Shown here piece by piece: positions 34,816 to 43,530 of a DNA stretch of 64,000 nucleotides. The stretch is from Candidatus Fimenecus excrementavium (lineage in GTDB: Bacteria > Bacillota > Clostridia > Oscillospirales > Acutalibacteraceae). How positions within the stretch are numbered: the first letter of the stretch is position 1; each line of letters begins with the position of its first letter. Below the pieces are notes generated by a model, which saw nothing but the letters and a program-made list of their open reading frames with translations, was not told the DNA's origin and made no database searches. Both the position numbers and the translations under genes were made by a program. The stretch covers positions 1 to 64,000 of the forward strand of contig DVGI01000033.1 of the NCBI GenBank assembly GCA_018712805.1, in the 5' to 3' direction.

Positions 34816-34844
34816 AGTATAGTACGACAAGCCGAATTTGTCAA
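34816..34844 (-). promoter_or_regulatory. Promoter of the TPP riboswitch operon
   Basis: On the minus strand TTGACA (34844-34839), 17 bp, TATACT (34821-34816). The -35 box touches the stop codon of the preceding DUF2804 gene. Confidence 0.85.
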
Positions 34845-35866
34845 TAGCGATTGTGCACGCGTTCGGCAAAAACCAGCTTATTTTGCACTTGAATTTCCGT
34901 GCCGTCGTCCAGCACCGCCGTGCCGCAAAGCCGCCCGAACACCTGATGTGCATCTTGTGAAATAATCAGCGCGGAAATATCCGTTCGGTGGTCAAAAATC
35001 GGCATAAAATCCATTTCAAACCGGTGGTTGGTTTCGGTGAACTTCCAGGGCTGCATAATATCGCCGCCGGGAATTAAAAACTCCACGCGGTCAAGCTTGT
35101 GACATTTTCCGTCGTAAAACAACATATTTTCGCTTGCCGCGGAGGTGTCACCGAAGCCGCAGCCGATGTTGAACCCGAACGCGTGCCCGTCGATGTCGGC
35201 GTTGCCCGAACCCCAATACCAGGTATTGTCATAGGTCCAGACGCCGCGCCCCCAGTCGAGCGTGCCGAAATCGGTTTCCGGCGAAAAAGTATAGCGCTGT
35301 CCGTTAAAAACACAGTACCCCTCCGCGCGCATACAGTTGATTTTTTGGTTGTAATAAAAGGCTTTTGGGTCTTCTTTCCACGGCGTTGCAATCACCATGG
35401 TATCCATTTTAGGCTGGTGCAGAAAAATATCGCAGTTGAAGTTCTTGCCGAACGGCAGCTGATAATCACACATCAAATGCCTTCCGCCGTCAGTCAAAAT
35501 ATAGCGAAAATCACAGAACCGATTTTTAAAAATCACGTCGCCTTTGCTGCTGTCGGTCGGCAGGTGCAGTTTTCCCATCGGGAAAAGCAGCGGCACCAAA
35601 AAGTCAAACTTTTTGCCGTTGTGAATGTCGAGAAACGCCGCATTCACAAGCCCCATATAGCGGTTGTCGGCAATGCACAACGACAAGGCGTATTCCCCGC
35701 TGTCGCTTAAAATGATGTAGTAATCCCATTCCTTGATGCGAATCGGGTTTGCACGGACCGCTTTCGGGTCATAGGCGTAAACCAAATCTGTTGCCCAGCC
35801 CGGGCAGGTTAAGTGCCCCTGTTCATTGAGCAGCGGCGCGCATTTGGTGATTTTTCGTTGCTGCAT
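34841..35866 (-). CDS. DUF2804 domain protein
   Basis: A 341-residue protein. CPGWATDLVYAYDPKAVRANPIRIKEWDYYII near the N-terminus and FGTLDWGRGVWTYDNTWYWGSGN near residue 200 are marks of the DUF2804 family, a beta-rich fold related to carotenoid 1,2-hydratase or lipocalin-like proteins. Its biochemical role is not established. No signal peptide, so it is probably cytoplasmic. ATG follows GGGAGG. It is a single gene with its own promoter, divergent from the 36043 gene. Confidence 0.85.
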   Translation of the reverse strand: MQQRKITKCAPLLNEQGHLTCPGWATDLVYAYDPKAVRANPIRIKEWDYYIILSDSGEYALSLCIADNRYMGLVNAAFLDIHNGKKFDFLVPLLFPMGKLHLPTDSSKGDVIFKNRFCDFRYILTDGGRHLMCDYQLPFGKNFNCDIFLHQPKMDTMVIATPWKEDPKAFYYNQKINCMRAEGYCVFNGQRYTFSPETDFGTLDWGRGVWTYDNTWYWGSGNADIDGHAFGFNIGCGFGDTSAASENMLFYDGKCHKLDRVEFLIPGGDIMQPWKFTETNHRFEMDFMPIFDHRTDISALIISQDAHQVFGRLCGTAVLDDGTEIQVQNKLVFAERVHNRY

Positions 35867-35901
35867 ATATTTTTCCTCCCTTTTCTTCTTACTCTAACGC
35901 A

Positions 35902-35930
35902 ATCGTATCACACTTTCCCGGGAAATACAA
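35902..35930 (-). promoter_or_regulatory. Promoter of the DUF2804 gene with palindromic spacer
   Basis: On the minus strand TTGTAT (35930-35925), 17 bp, TACGAT (35907-35902). The spacer contains the perfect palindrome TTTCCCGGGAAA (35914-35925), a possible repressor site. Confidence 0.55.
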
Positions 35931-35983
35931 CGAAAGCGCCTGTATTTCGGCAGACTGCCCAAATGGAAAGCCCGAATCTTGTA

Positions 35984-36012
35984 TTGACGGCAAACGCAAA
36001 ATCCTGTACTAT
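35984..36012 (+). promoter_or_regulatory. Promoter of the PYGQ-repeat protein gene
   Basis: TTGACG (35984-35989), 17 bp, TACTAT (36007-36012), 30 bases before the ATG. Confidence 0.6.
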
Positions 36013-36042
36013 GATAGAGAAGAAAGAAAGGGAGGGATTGCC

Positions 36043-37197
36043 ATGGCAGATTTTCAAAATGATTTTTTCCATTCGACGGATACACCGCCGACGGAGAAAC
36101 CTGTGACACCACAGGCAGAACAGACCGGGGCACCGCAGGAAAGCGCACAGACGATTTCGCCGGAGCAGACACCCGTTTCTCCGGGAACGCCCACGCAAGG
36201 TGCGAGCCCTCAACCGAGTGCGCCGGATTCAGTTGCGCCGCCGACAGCGCCGATAACGCCGAAAGAACAGGTTGTCCCGCCCCCCGCATCGCCGTATGCG
36301 CCGAGCACCGTGCCGCCCGTACCGAATGCCGCACCTGTGCCGCCTTACGGGCAAGCGCCATACGGACAGCCGCAAACCCCGCCGCCTTATGGTCAGCAAT
36401 TTTACGGGCAATCCCAAACCCCGCCGCCCTATGGACAACCGCAAGCACAACCGCCTTACGGGCAACCGGCTTACGGGCAAGGGGCTTATCCCCCGTCGGC
36501 GCCCTACCCGGTTTATCCGCCCGTGCCGCCAAAAAAGCGCATGAGCACCGGCAAAATTATCGGGATTGTGCTCGGCTGTGTTTTCGGTGTTTTCCTGTTG
36601 CTGGTCGCAGTCGGCGTTGCGTCTTTTGTATCGATGACCAATCCGGACAAACACCTCGAAGCCTATCAGCAGTCGGGCGACCTTGCCGACTTGATTGACG
36701 CTTGTGACGCGTATGACACCAAAATTGCCTTTCTCAGCGACACGGTCGAGGCGGAGGCTTGTTTTGCAGAAGCGCTTTCTGACACCAAGGCTTTTCTGCG
36801 GACATTTCCGAACGCAGACTGCGCCGGCCTTTACAGCGACGAGGAAGCCGCTTACAACATATTCATGTCGGATTATTTGTATTTGCTGCTTTTAAACGGG
36901 AAAGAAGAAGAATACACGCAGGTATTCACCCAAAAAATGCTGGAGCGTTCCGCTTCAGGCAATTATTATATGGATTCTTACACGTTTACAGGATTCGTGG
37001 AAGACGGTGTTTTCACCTTGAACGAAGAGCAAAAGCAGGTTGTCTACCAGGGCTTTGATATGCTCGTTGCCGCTTCTTCGACCGCCGAGGAACAGCATTT
37101 GAACTTACAGGAATACTACGACTGCTGTGAAGTGTTCGGCGACTATGACAAAGCGGACGAAATCGAGCAAAGGCTCAACGGAAATACCGCCGCGTAA
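36043..37197 (+). CDS. Membrane protein with Pro-rich PYGQ-repeat cytoplasmic region
   Basis: A 384-residue protein. Residues 1-165 are almost entirely Pro, Gln, Thr, Ala and Tyr, with about eight YGQ units between 101 and 146. A single membrane helix follows at about 172-197, and an outside, mostly acidic helical domain of about 185 residues (AYQQSGDLADLIDACDAYDT, FSDTVEAEACFAEALSDTKAFL) forms the C-terminus. This is the arrangement of low-complexity tail proteins often fused to DUF4190-type anchors, but I cannot assign a family to the outside domain. ATG follows GGGAGG. Confidence 0.75.
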   Translation: MADFQNDFFHSTDTPPTEKPVTPQAEQTGAPQESAQTISPEQTPVSPGTPTQGASPQPSAPDSVAPPTAPITPKEQVVPPPASPYAPSTVPPVPNAAPVPPYGQAPYGQPQTPPPYGQQFYGQSQTPPPYGQPQAQPPYGQPAYGQGAYPPSAPYPVYPPVPPKKRMSTGKIIGIVLGCVFGVFLLLVAVGVASFVSMTNPDKHLEAYQQSGDLADLIDACDAYDTKIAFLSDTVEAEACFAEALSDTKAFLRTFPNADCAGLYSDEEAAYNIFMSDYLYLLLLNGKEEEYTQVFTQKMLERSASGNYYMDSYTFTGFVEDGVFTLNEEQKQVVYQGFDMLVAASSTAEEQHLNLQEYYDCCEVFGDYDKADEIEQRLNGNTAA

Positions 37198-37206
37198 TAC
37201 ATACAC

Positions 37207-37246
37207 AAAAAGCCCCGAAGCGTTCTGCTTCGGGGCTTTTCTTATT
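37207..37246 (+). terminator. Terminator between convergent genes
   Basis: A perfect 13-bp stem AAAAGCCCCGAAG/CTTCGGGGCTTTT, then CTTATTTTTC. The left A run allows use by the lipid-kinase gene on the minus strand. Confidence 0.85.
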
Positions 37247-38213
37247 TTTCTTCAACTTCTTTGGGTGCGCCCTCAAAATCCGGTTCATCTTCGAGCGAGA
37301 CCCACTCGGGTTTTTGGATGATGATGCGCGCCGCGTGTTCAAGGGTTTCCACTTCCACTTCGGTGTGTTCGCCGCCGAATTCCCCGTCTAAAGTAAAGGG
37401 CATCGGTTCGTCAAACATGAATTTCACGTGTTTGCAGTGGCGAATGGTGACCAGTTTGTTGCCCGCGACAGATTGGTGAATCATGTCGTGTGCAAGCGCC
37501 GCCATCTGCGCCGGCGTTTTAAACATTTCGACAAGCACAAGCTCGCTGCGGCCGTCGTCAAATTCCACGCCCATATTATGAAGCACCGGCATGCCGCCGA
37601 CCGAATAGGAATTGGAGACCGCGCCGTAAAAATAGTCGCCCTCAAAAAATTCCCCGTCGGCTTCCACACGCGCGTGAAACGGCTTCATGTGGAAAAATTC
37701 TTTGACCGCCTGTAAATAATAGGCGTTTTTACCGAGCACATTTTTCACTTTTTGGTTGGCGGAATAGGAAATCGCCGTGAAGTTGCCGAACCCCGCCACA
37801 TACATATAATATTCGTCGCCGAACCGCCCGATATCCACCGGCTTCGGTTCGCCGTTGATAATCGCTTCCACCGCTTTATAGACGTCGGTCGGGATATTTA
37901 ACGAATGGGCAAAATCGTTGGTGGAGCCCATCGGCAAATAACCGATCGGAATGTCAAGTCCCAGCTGCATAATCCCGCAGATGGTCTCTTTGAGCGTTCC
38001 GTCGCCGCCGCAGCAGACAATAATGTCAAACTCTTTGCCGCGGTTTTTCACGATTTCATAGGCATTTTTGTCAATCTGCGTGCAGCAGGCGGTTACGCTG
38101 TAACCCGCCTGGTCAAAGCGGTTGACCATTCGCATCATATACTGTTTTGCCAGCTTTTTCCCCGAAACCGGATTGACGACCAACAGCATTTTACGCCGGA
38201 CTGCGTCTGCCAT
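37242..38213 (-). CDS. Diacylglycerol kinase-type lipid kinase (YegS/BmrU family)
   Basis: A 323-residue soluble kinase. LLVVNPVSGKKLAKQYMMRM begins the DAGK catalytic fold. VCCGGDGTLKETICGIMQL (about 66-84) is the GGDGT nucleotide loop, and YLPMGSTNDFAHSLNIP the following lid motif. The likely reaction is ATP-dependent phosphorylation of diacylglycerol or a related lipid, recycling it to phosphatidic acid at the membrane. ATG follows GGAGGGG. Confidence 0.92.
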   Translation of the reverse strand: MADAVRRKMLLVVNPVSGKKLAKQYMMRMVNRFDQAGYSVTACCTQIDKNAYEIVKNRGKEFDIIVCCGGDGTLKETICGIMQLGLDIPIGYLPMGSTNDFAHSLNIPTDVYKAVEAIINGEPKPVDIGRFGDEYYMYVAGFGNFTAISYSANQKVKNVLGKNAYYLQAVKEFFHMKPFHARVEADGEFFEGDYFYGAVSNSYSVGGMPVLHNMGVEFDDGRSELVLVEMFKTPAQMAALAHDMIHQSVAGNKLVTIRHCKHVKFMFDEPMPFTLDGEFGGEHTEVEVETLEHAARIIIQKPEWVSLEDEPDFEGAPKEVEEK

Positions 38214-38236
38214 GAAAATCCCCTCCGTTTCGGTGA

Positions 38237-39619
38237 TTAAAACTGCACTTTCTCTTCAATGTAATTTACAAGGTCGGCAATCGGCAGGCGGACCTGTTCC
38301 ATCGTATCGCGGTCACGAACGGTGACACAGCCGTCTTCCACGCTGTCAAAGTCATAGGTGATGCAGAACGGCGTGCCGATTTCGTCCTGACGGCGATAGC
38401 GTTTGCCGATAGAGCCGGCGTCGTCGTAGTCGACCATGAATTTCTTGGAAAGCATGGTGTAAACTTCGGTCGCCTGTTCGGAAAGCTTTTTGGAAAGCGG
38501 CAATACCGCGGCTTTCATCGGTGCTAACGCCGGGTGGAAATGCATCACGACGCGGGTGTCGTTCTTTTCGGCGTCGACGACTTCTTCGTCATACGCTTCG
38601 CACAAAAATGCCAAAGCAACGCGGTCCGCGCCGAGCGACGGTTCCACAACATAAGGCAGGTATTTTTCGTTGGCTTCCTGGTCAAAATATTCCAAATTCT
38701 TGCCGGAGGTGTTCTGGTGCTGGGTCAAGTCAAAGTCGGTTCTCGACGCCACGCCCCAAAGCTCGCCCCAGCCGAACGGGAACATAAACTCGAAGTCGGT
38801 CGTCGCGTTGGAATAGTGTGACAGTTCTTCTTTTTCGTGGTCGCGCAAACGCAAATCCTCTTCGCGAATGCCGAGGCTTAACAGCCACTTCTTGCAGTAG
38901 TCTTTCCAATAGGCGAACCATTCGAGCTCGGTGCCGGGTTTGCAGAAGAACTCGAGCTCCATTTGCTCAAACTCACGCGTGCGGAAAATGAAGTTGCCGG
39001 GCGTGATTTCGTTGCGGAAAGATTTGCCGATTTGGCAAACGCCGAACGGCACCTTTCTGCGGGTGGTGCGCTGAATGTTCGGGAAGTTGACAAAAATACC
39101 CTGCGCGGTTTCCGGGCGGAGATACAACTCGTTTTTCGCGTCTTCGGTTACGCCCTGGAACGTTTTGAACATCAGATTGAATTTGCGGATATCGGTGAAA
39201 TTGCAGCTGCCGCAGTTGGGGCAGCAGATGTTATGTTCTTTGATGTAGTCGGACATTTCCTCAAAGCTCCAACCGGCCGGATTGACGCCGGTGTCTTCAA
39301 TGAGTTTGTCAGCGCGGTGACGGGTTTTGCAGTCTTTACAATCCATCAACGGGTCGGAAAAGCCGCCGACGTGGCCCGAAGCCACCCAGACTTGCGGGTT
39401 CATCAAAATCGCGCTGTCGAGACCGACGTTATAAGGGTTTTCCTGCACGAATTTCTGCCACCAAGCGCGTTTGACGTTGTTTTTGAATTCCACGCCTAAA
39501 GGGCCGTAGTCCCAGGAGTTGGAAAGGCCGCCGTAAATTTCGCTGCCCGGATATACAAACCCTCTGTTTTTGCAGAGGGTGACAATTTTTTCCATTGTTT
39601 TTTCGGTATTCTTTAACAT
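38237..39619 (-). CDS. glyS: Glycyl-tRNA synthetase, single-chain alpha2 type
   Basis: A 460-residue class II synthetase. It begins with [26 protein letters not shown], has a four-Cys zinc-like set (CKDCKTRH and [10 protein letters not shown]), motif 2 [26 protein letters not shown] and the motif 3 [16 protein letters not shown]. This is the eukaryote/archaea-like dimeric enzyme, not the GlyQ-GlyS tetramer. No T-box is present in the 190-base leader. Confidence 0.96.
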   Translation of the reverse strand: MLKNTEKTMEKIVTLCKNRGFVYPGSEIYGGLSNSWDYGPLGVEFKNNVKRAWWQKFVQENPYNVGLDSAILMNPQVWVASGHVGGFSDPLMDCKDCKTRHRADKLIEDTGVNPAGWSFEEMSDYIKEHNICCPNCGSCNFTDIRKFNLMFKTFQGVTEDAKNELYLRPETAQGIFVNFPNIQRTTRRKVPFGVCQIGKSFRNEITPGNFIFRTREFEQMELEFFCKPGTELEWFAYWKDYCKKWLLSLGIREEDLRLRDHEKEELSHYSNATTDFEFMFPFGWGELWGVASRTDFDLTQHQNTSGKNLEYFDQEANEKYLPYVVEPSLGADRVALAFLCEAYDEEVVDAEKNDTRVVMHFHPALAPMKAAVLPLSKKLSEQATEVYTMLSKKFMVDYDDAGSIGKRYRRQDEIGTPFCITYDFDSVEDGCVTVRDRDTMEQVRLPIADLVNYIEEKVQF

Positions 39620-39671
39620 AAGTTCCCGTCCTTTGTTCCCCTTTCCGGCTGAAAGGTGTTCTTAAATTCAA

Positions 39672-39700
39672 ATTTTAGACCATATCATAAGATATGTCAA
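39672..39700 (-). promoter_or_regulatory. Promoter of glyS with an inverted repeat in the spacer
   Basis: On the minus strand TTGACA (39700-39695), 17 bp, TAAAAT (39677-39672). CATATC-ATAA-GATATG (39681-39696) fills the spacer and may be a protein-binding site. Confidence 0.7.
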
Positions 39701-39767
39701 GGCGAAATCCAACATTCTGACAAGTGCAGCGCGAAAAAAGCTTTTGTAAATGCCGCAAAATTAACAG

Positions 39768-39796
39768 TTGACATTTTGGAAAGTCGGCGTTATAAT
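39768..39796 (+). promoter_or_regulatory. Promoter of tRNA-Ala(CGC)
   Basis: Consensus TTGACA (39768-39773), 17 bp, TATAAT (39791-39796). Transcription would start about six bases before the tRNA. Confidence 0.9.
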
Positions 39797-39809
39797 CTAA
39801 CTACTGTTT

Positions 39810-39885
39810 GGGCCCGTAGCTCAGCTGGGAGAGCGTACGGTTCGCATCCGTAAGGTCGAGAGTTCGATCCTCTTCGGGTCCACCA
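39810..39885 (+). tRNA. tRNA-Ala (anticodon CGC)
   Basis: A 76-nt tRNA with encoded CCA. Acceptor GGGCCCG/CGGGTCC carries G3-U70, the alanine determinant. Anticodon stem TACGG/CCGTA holds loop TTCGCAT, anticodon CGC, decoding GCG. T arm GAGAG-TTCGATC-CTCTT. It stands alone with a consensus promoter and its own terminator. Confidence 0.96.
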
Positions 39886-39888
39886 AAA

Positions 39889-39926
39889 AACCACCGCAGT
39901 CTTTAAGATTGCGGTGGTTTTCTTTT
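39889..39926 (+). terminator. Terminator of tRNA-Ala(CGC)
   Basis: A 13-bp stem AACCACCGCAGTC/GATTGCGGTGGTT (one wobble), then TTCTTTTTG. It may also serve the radical SAM gene on the minus strand. Confidence 0.85.
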
Positions 39927-39934
39927 TGTTTGCT

Positions 39935-40831
39935 TTATTTCTCTTTGCCCTGTTTTTTCTTTGCCGAGGGGATAATTTCCTCATGGAAGAAATAGTTGAC
40001 CACAATCGGCGGGGCATCGAACGGGCGTTTGATAGAGTCGTCGTCGCGGACATACCAAAGCCCCTCATCGGCGCAAAACTGCCGCATTTGCGCGTCCAAA
40101 TCTGCCCAATAGCTGCGATCGCCTTTTTTATAAATCGCGTCGTACAGCGGCACCAAGTCGGGGTGTTTTTCTGCGATATAGTCGAGAATGGTCTGTTTGT
40201 AGCCGCCGCGCAGGTTGAGGTTTTCCAGCCAAATTAAATTGCACTGCGCTTTCGCACGGCGGATGATGGCGGGAATGTCGGTAATGCCGGGGAAAATCGG
40301 CGAAATAAAACAGGTGGTGCGCACGCCGGCGTCGTGAAAGGCTTTCATTGCCGCAAGACGGCGCTCGATACTTGCCGCGCAATCCATATCGGCGCGGAAA
40401 TTTTCGTCCAACGTATTGATGGACCACGAAACACGGGCGTTCGGAAACGTTTTAATCAAATCCAAATCCCGAAGCACCAAATCGGATTTCGTGGCAATGC
40501 TCAGACTGCAGCCGCTGCCCTGCATTTGCTCCAAAAGCGCGCGGGTGCGGAACGCGGTTTCTTCCAATGGCTGATAAGGGTCTGTGACCGAGCCGAGGAA
40601 AAGCTCTTTGCCCGCATAGCGTTTGGGATTTTTAATATCGGGCCAGTGCTTAATATCGACAAAAGTGCCCCAAGGTTCCGGGTGACCGGTAAACCGCTTC
40701 ATAAAAGATGCGTAGCAATATTTGCACGCGTGCGCGCAGCCCACATAAGGGTTGACCGAATAGTCCGACACCGGCAGATTGGATTTGGTCAAAACGCTTT
40801 TCACGTCCACATGGTTTACAATCGTTTGCAT
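39935..40831 (-). CDS. SPL-family radical SAM protein
   Basis: A 298-residue iron-sulfur enzyme. The 4Fe-4S-binding motif C-x3-C-x2-C is at Cys32, Cys36 and Cys39 (YVGCAHACKYCYAS). The following FLGSVTDPYQPLEE, IATKSDLVLRDLDLI and SWSINTLDE blocks are typical of the radical SAM proteins annotated as spore photoproduct lyase-related (Rv2578c-like). It is shorter than true spore photoproduct lyase, and the substrate is unknown. ATG follows AAGGAAG. Confidence 0.88.
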   Translation of the reverse strand: MQTIVNHVDVKSVLTKSNLPVSDYSVNPYVGCAHACKYCYASFMKRFTGHPEPWGTFVDIKHWPDIKNPKRYAGKELFLGSVTDPYQPLEETAFRTRALLEQMQGSGCSLSIATKSDLVLRDLDLIKTFPNARVSWSINTLDENFRADMDCAASIERRLAAMKAFHDAGVRTTCFISPIFPGITDIPAIIRRAKAQCNLIWLENLNLRGGYKQTILDYIAEKHPDLVPLYDAIYKKGDRSYWADLDAQMRQFCADEGLWYVRDDDSIKRPFDAPPIVVNYFFHEEIIPSAKKKQGKEK

Positions 40832-40895
40832 TTTTGTTCACTTCCTTTTGCTCTTATGGCTTTCGCTGTTTTGGTTTATCTTGTTCTTCTTGCGG

Positions 40896-41570
40896 TTATC
40901 GATTTAAAATCCACCGAATCCCCGCCGCCGCCCGCAGCGCGGCGTCTTGAAAGTGGTTGCCGGGGTTTAATTGAAAGGTTGTGGCAATTCCTTGCTGTTT
41001 GTAAAAGTCTTCCATTTCCTCGGTGTTTTGTCGGACGGTTTGCAAAAACGGATTTCGCGTTTTGTGTTCTTTGTCGCCTAAAGAAAAATAGATGCAATCC
41101 GGGGTTTGTTTCGGCGTGTGCGAGCACACAAACGCGGGAAAATCCGGGAACCACAAAGAGCCGGACACGCTCGCAGCACGGGAAAAGACGTCCGTCCGGT
41201 AAATCGAATATAAGGCGAACAGCCCCGCGAGCGAATAACCGGCAATCCCGCGCCAAAGGGGCGTTCCTAAAACGGTTTCTTCCGCTTGCGGCAGGATTTC
41301 GTTAAGCAGCAGTTCTAAATAAGCGTCCGCACCGCCGGTGCAGGGCGTGTCTTTGGAAGAAATGGACGGAATGTCCCAGGGCACCATGTCATGTTCCCAG
41401 TTTAAACCGCTGATTGCCACCAGCGTGAAATCCAAATCCCCGAACGCACTCAGTTGCCGGAACACCGCTTCGCCCTCGCGGCCGTAGGTGTTCAAATAGA
41501 CAACCGGCCGGTTCGGATTTTCGCTTTGGAAAACATCGACAGTTTTCTGACCGACTTGAAAAGAAGTCAT
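40896..41570 (-). CDS. Alpha/beta hydrolase, putative esterase (IroE/Fes-like fold)
   Basis: A 224-residue cytoplasmic hydrolase. GYSLAG at about residue 119-124 holds the nucleophile Ser, and NPGNHFQDAALR near the end gives the His. WFPDFPAF and YFSLGDKEHKT are shared with the putative esterases related to enterobactin esterases and S-formylglutathione hydrolases. Shorter than usual because the N-terminal region is compact. Single gene; ATG follows GGAGGG. Confidence 0.75.
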   Translation of the reverse strand: MTSFQVGQKTVDVFQSENPNRPVVYLNTYGREGEAVFRQLSAFGDLDFTLVAISGLNWEHDMVPWDIPSISSKDTPCTGGADAYLELLLNEILPQAEETVLGTPLWRGIAGYSLAGLFALYSIYRTDVFSRAASVSGSLWFPDFPAFVCSHTPKQTPDCIYFSLGDKEHKTRNPFLQTVRQNTEEMEDFYKQQGIATTFQLNPGNHFQDAALRAAAGIRWILNR

Positions 41571-41612
41571 CGGTTTTCCCTCCGTTTTGCCTTGACGCGT
41601 GTCTTTTTGAAA

Positions 41613-41640
41613 ATTATACTATATCTAAACAAGAATGCAA
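41613..41640 (-). promoter_or_regulatory. Promoter of the esterase gene
   Basis: On the minus strand TTGCAT (41640-41635), 16 bp, TATAAT (41618-41613). Confidence 0.6.
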
Positions 41641-41794
41641 GCCCGCGGGCAAAAAGAGAAAAACCGGCGCGCCGGAAAAACACAAATTTATAAAATCGGC
41701 ACAAATCGGCGTTTGTGTTGTTCCGTTTTGTTTTAAAATCTTCTATGCTTGTGTTATCAGCAAAGCTGAAATTGAAACACAAGGAGAAATTAAA

Positions 41795-42154
41795 ATGAAC
41801 ACAGACAAAATTTATGCGGAAGCCATTGCGAAGGAATACGCGCCGAAACGCGCCTCGAAAGTGGTTGCTTTAAAAAAGCTTGACCAAAAGGCAAAGCGGA
41901 AAGCCAATATTTTCACCTACACATTTGGCGTTGCGGCAACCTTGCTGTTGGGCGTAGGTATGTGCCTTGCCATGCACGTCATCGGCGGCGGAGGCGTTTT
42001 CGCAATGGGCTTCGGGATTGTAATCGGCTGTGTCGGAATTGCCGGCATTATCGCAAATTACCCGATTTATCAAAAACTTCTTGCCGCCGGAAAACAAAAA
42101 TATGCGTTTGAAATTATGCAGCTTGCAAAAGAAATCAGCGAAGCGGCAGAATAA
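41795..42154 (+). CDS. Small membrane protein of unknown function
   Basis: A 119-residue protein with a Lys-rich helical N-terminus (AKEYAPKRASKVVALKKLDQKAKRKA) and two membrane helices (about 39-60 and 63-88), ending in a short helix. No family recognised. It precedes a TetR regulator by 18 bases on the same strand, so it may be part of the unit that regulator controls. ATG follows AAGGAG. Confidence 0.75.
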   Translation: MNTDKIYAEAIAKEYAPKRASKVVALKKLDQKAKRKANIFTYTFGVAATLLLGVGMCLAMHVIGGGGVFAMGFGIVIGCVGIAGIIANYPIYQKLLAAGKQKYAFEIMQLAKEISEAAE

Positions 42155-42172
42155 ACCACAGGGGGCCGACTT

Positions 42173-42790
42173 ATGAACAAAGCCGAAAGCAAATATTTTC
42201 ACACCGCCGCGCGCATGGACGAGGCGCTGATTGCCCTTTTGGAAAAGAAAGATTTGGAATATATCACCGTGAAAGAAATTTGTGAGAAAGCGGGCGTGAA
42301 CCGCTCCACCTTTTATCTGCACTATGAAACGATTGCCGATTTGGTGAACGAAACCGCGGAAAGGATTAACGAGCGTTTCCTTTCTTGTTTTTCGCAAAAC
42401 GAAAAAGCCGCCGGTTTTCCGCAAAAAATCAATAACCAATCCCCGGAAAATCTGATTCTGATTTCCAAAGAATATTTGCTCCCCTATTTGCAATTTATCA
42501 AAGACAACAAACGGATTTACCGCGCGGCGTTCCGAAACCCGAGCGCGATGCTTGCAGACGCACGATACCGGGATTTGCAAAAATACATTTTGCTGCCGAT
42601 TCTCAGAAAGTTCGGCGTGCCTGCTCGTCATCAGCCCTATTATGTTGCCTATTATATTGAAGGCGTTATGGCGATTGTGAAAGCCTGGCTCAAGCAAGAT
42701 TGCACGGACGAAGTGGAGATGATTGCCGGAATTATTGAAGCGTGCGTCCGGCCGGAAAGCGGAGAATATGAAAAAACGACAAAATTGTAA
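42173..42790 (+). CDS. TetR/AcrR family transcriptional regulator
   Basis: A 205-residue regulator. The N-terminal helix-turn-helix is clear: ALIALLEKKDLEYITVKEICEKAGVNRSTFYLHYETIADLV. The remaining helical domain, which usually binds ligand, ends with KAWLKQDCTDEVEMIAGIIEACV, as in the C-terminal TetR domain found with short-chain or dihydroxyacetone regulators. It overlaps the next membrane-protein gene by 23 bases and likely regulates the 41795-43442 unit. Confidence 0.9.
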   Translation: MNKAESKYFHTAARMDEALIALLEKKDLEYITVKEICEKAGVNRSTFYLHYETIADLVNETAERINERFLSCFSQNEKAAGFPQKINNQSPENLILISKEYLLPYLQFIKDNKRIYRAAFRNPSAMLADARYRDLQKYILLPILRKFGVPARHQPYYVAYYIEGVMAIVKAWLKQDCTDEVEMIAGIIEACVRPESGEYEKTTKL

Positions 42791-43442
42791 AATGAAGCTT
42801 CCCTTTTCCAAACTGTGGAATTTAGAATACGTTTATAAAACTTTGATCAGTTCTGCGTTTTCCGTCGGCTGCACCATTTTGTTCGCGCTATATAACGGAT
42901 ATTTAGGCATTCGCCTTTTCTCGGCTTGGCATATCAGTGCGTTTGTATTCTATCTTTTTCTGATTCTTATTCGCGGATGCATTCTGTGGACGGAAAAGCA
43001 AAATCGTAATCGAAGTGAATCCGAACAGCAATTCTGCCGCCGCAGGACGTTCCTAAAAACGGCTGTACTGCTTCTTTTGCTGAATTTGGCGCTGATTCTG
43101 CCGATTTCCTTAATGGTTGTCTTAAAAAGACCTGTCCATATGAAACTGATTCCCGCGATCGCAATGGCGGCGTATACAACCTATAAAATTACGGTCGCTT
43201 CTGTTCATATTCGAAAACGAAAGCGAACCGGAAATCTTCTTGTTGCCGAACTTCGAACCGTAAATTTCATTGACGCGCTGGTGTCCGTTTTGCTTTTGCA
43301 AAACACGCTGATTATGGTAAATCAGCCGGCACAAAACGAAAGCAGCATGCTTGTTCTTACCGCAATTTCCAGCGCAGTCATTTACATTGTTATTGTTATC
43401 GTTTCCGTTCATATGCTGATAAAAGGCATAAAGCAAAAATAG
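42768..43442 (+). CDS. Multi-pass membrane protein of unknown function
   Basis: About 224 residues from ATG 42768, which follows GGAG inside the end of the TetR gene. Six hydrophobic segments are visible, in two groups separated by a basic loop (WTEKQNRNRSESEQQFCRRR). It ends with a final helix and GIKQK. No family recognised. The overlap with the TetR gene implies coupled translation, and a shared function with 41795 is likely. Confidence 0.7.
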   Translation: MKKRQNCKMKLPFSKLWNLEYVYKTLISSAFSVGCTILFALYNGYLGIRLFSAWHISAFVFYLFLILIRGCILWTEKQNRNRSESEQQFCRRRTFLKTAVLLLLLNLALILPISLMVVLKRPVHMKLIPAIAMAAYTTYKITVASVHIRKRKRTGNLLVAELRTVNFIDALVSVLLLQNTLIMVNQPAQNESSMLVLTAISSAVIYIVIVIVSVHMLIKGIKQK

Positions 43443-43493
43443 CCGCCCGTGTTGTTCGTGACGCTCTTTTTCACGAAGTTCTCTTGTGCCAAA

Positions 43494-43530
43494 AACACAG
43501 CTCCGTTATTTCGGAGCTGTGTTTTTTATT
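43494..43530 (+). terminator. Terminator between convergent genes
   Basis: A perfect 12-bp stem AACACAGCTCCG/CGGAGCTGTGTT with a TTATTT loop and four T. It overlaps the end of the 4Fe-4S gene on the minus strand. Confidence 0.85.

Noticed and set aside
36190-36480. Long frame on the opposite strand of the PYGQ-repeat gene
   Set aside because: It mirrors the Pro/Gln-rich coding strand; composition is Arg-rich and no ribosome binding site is present.
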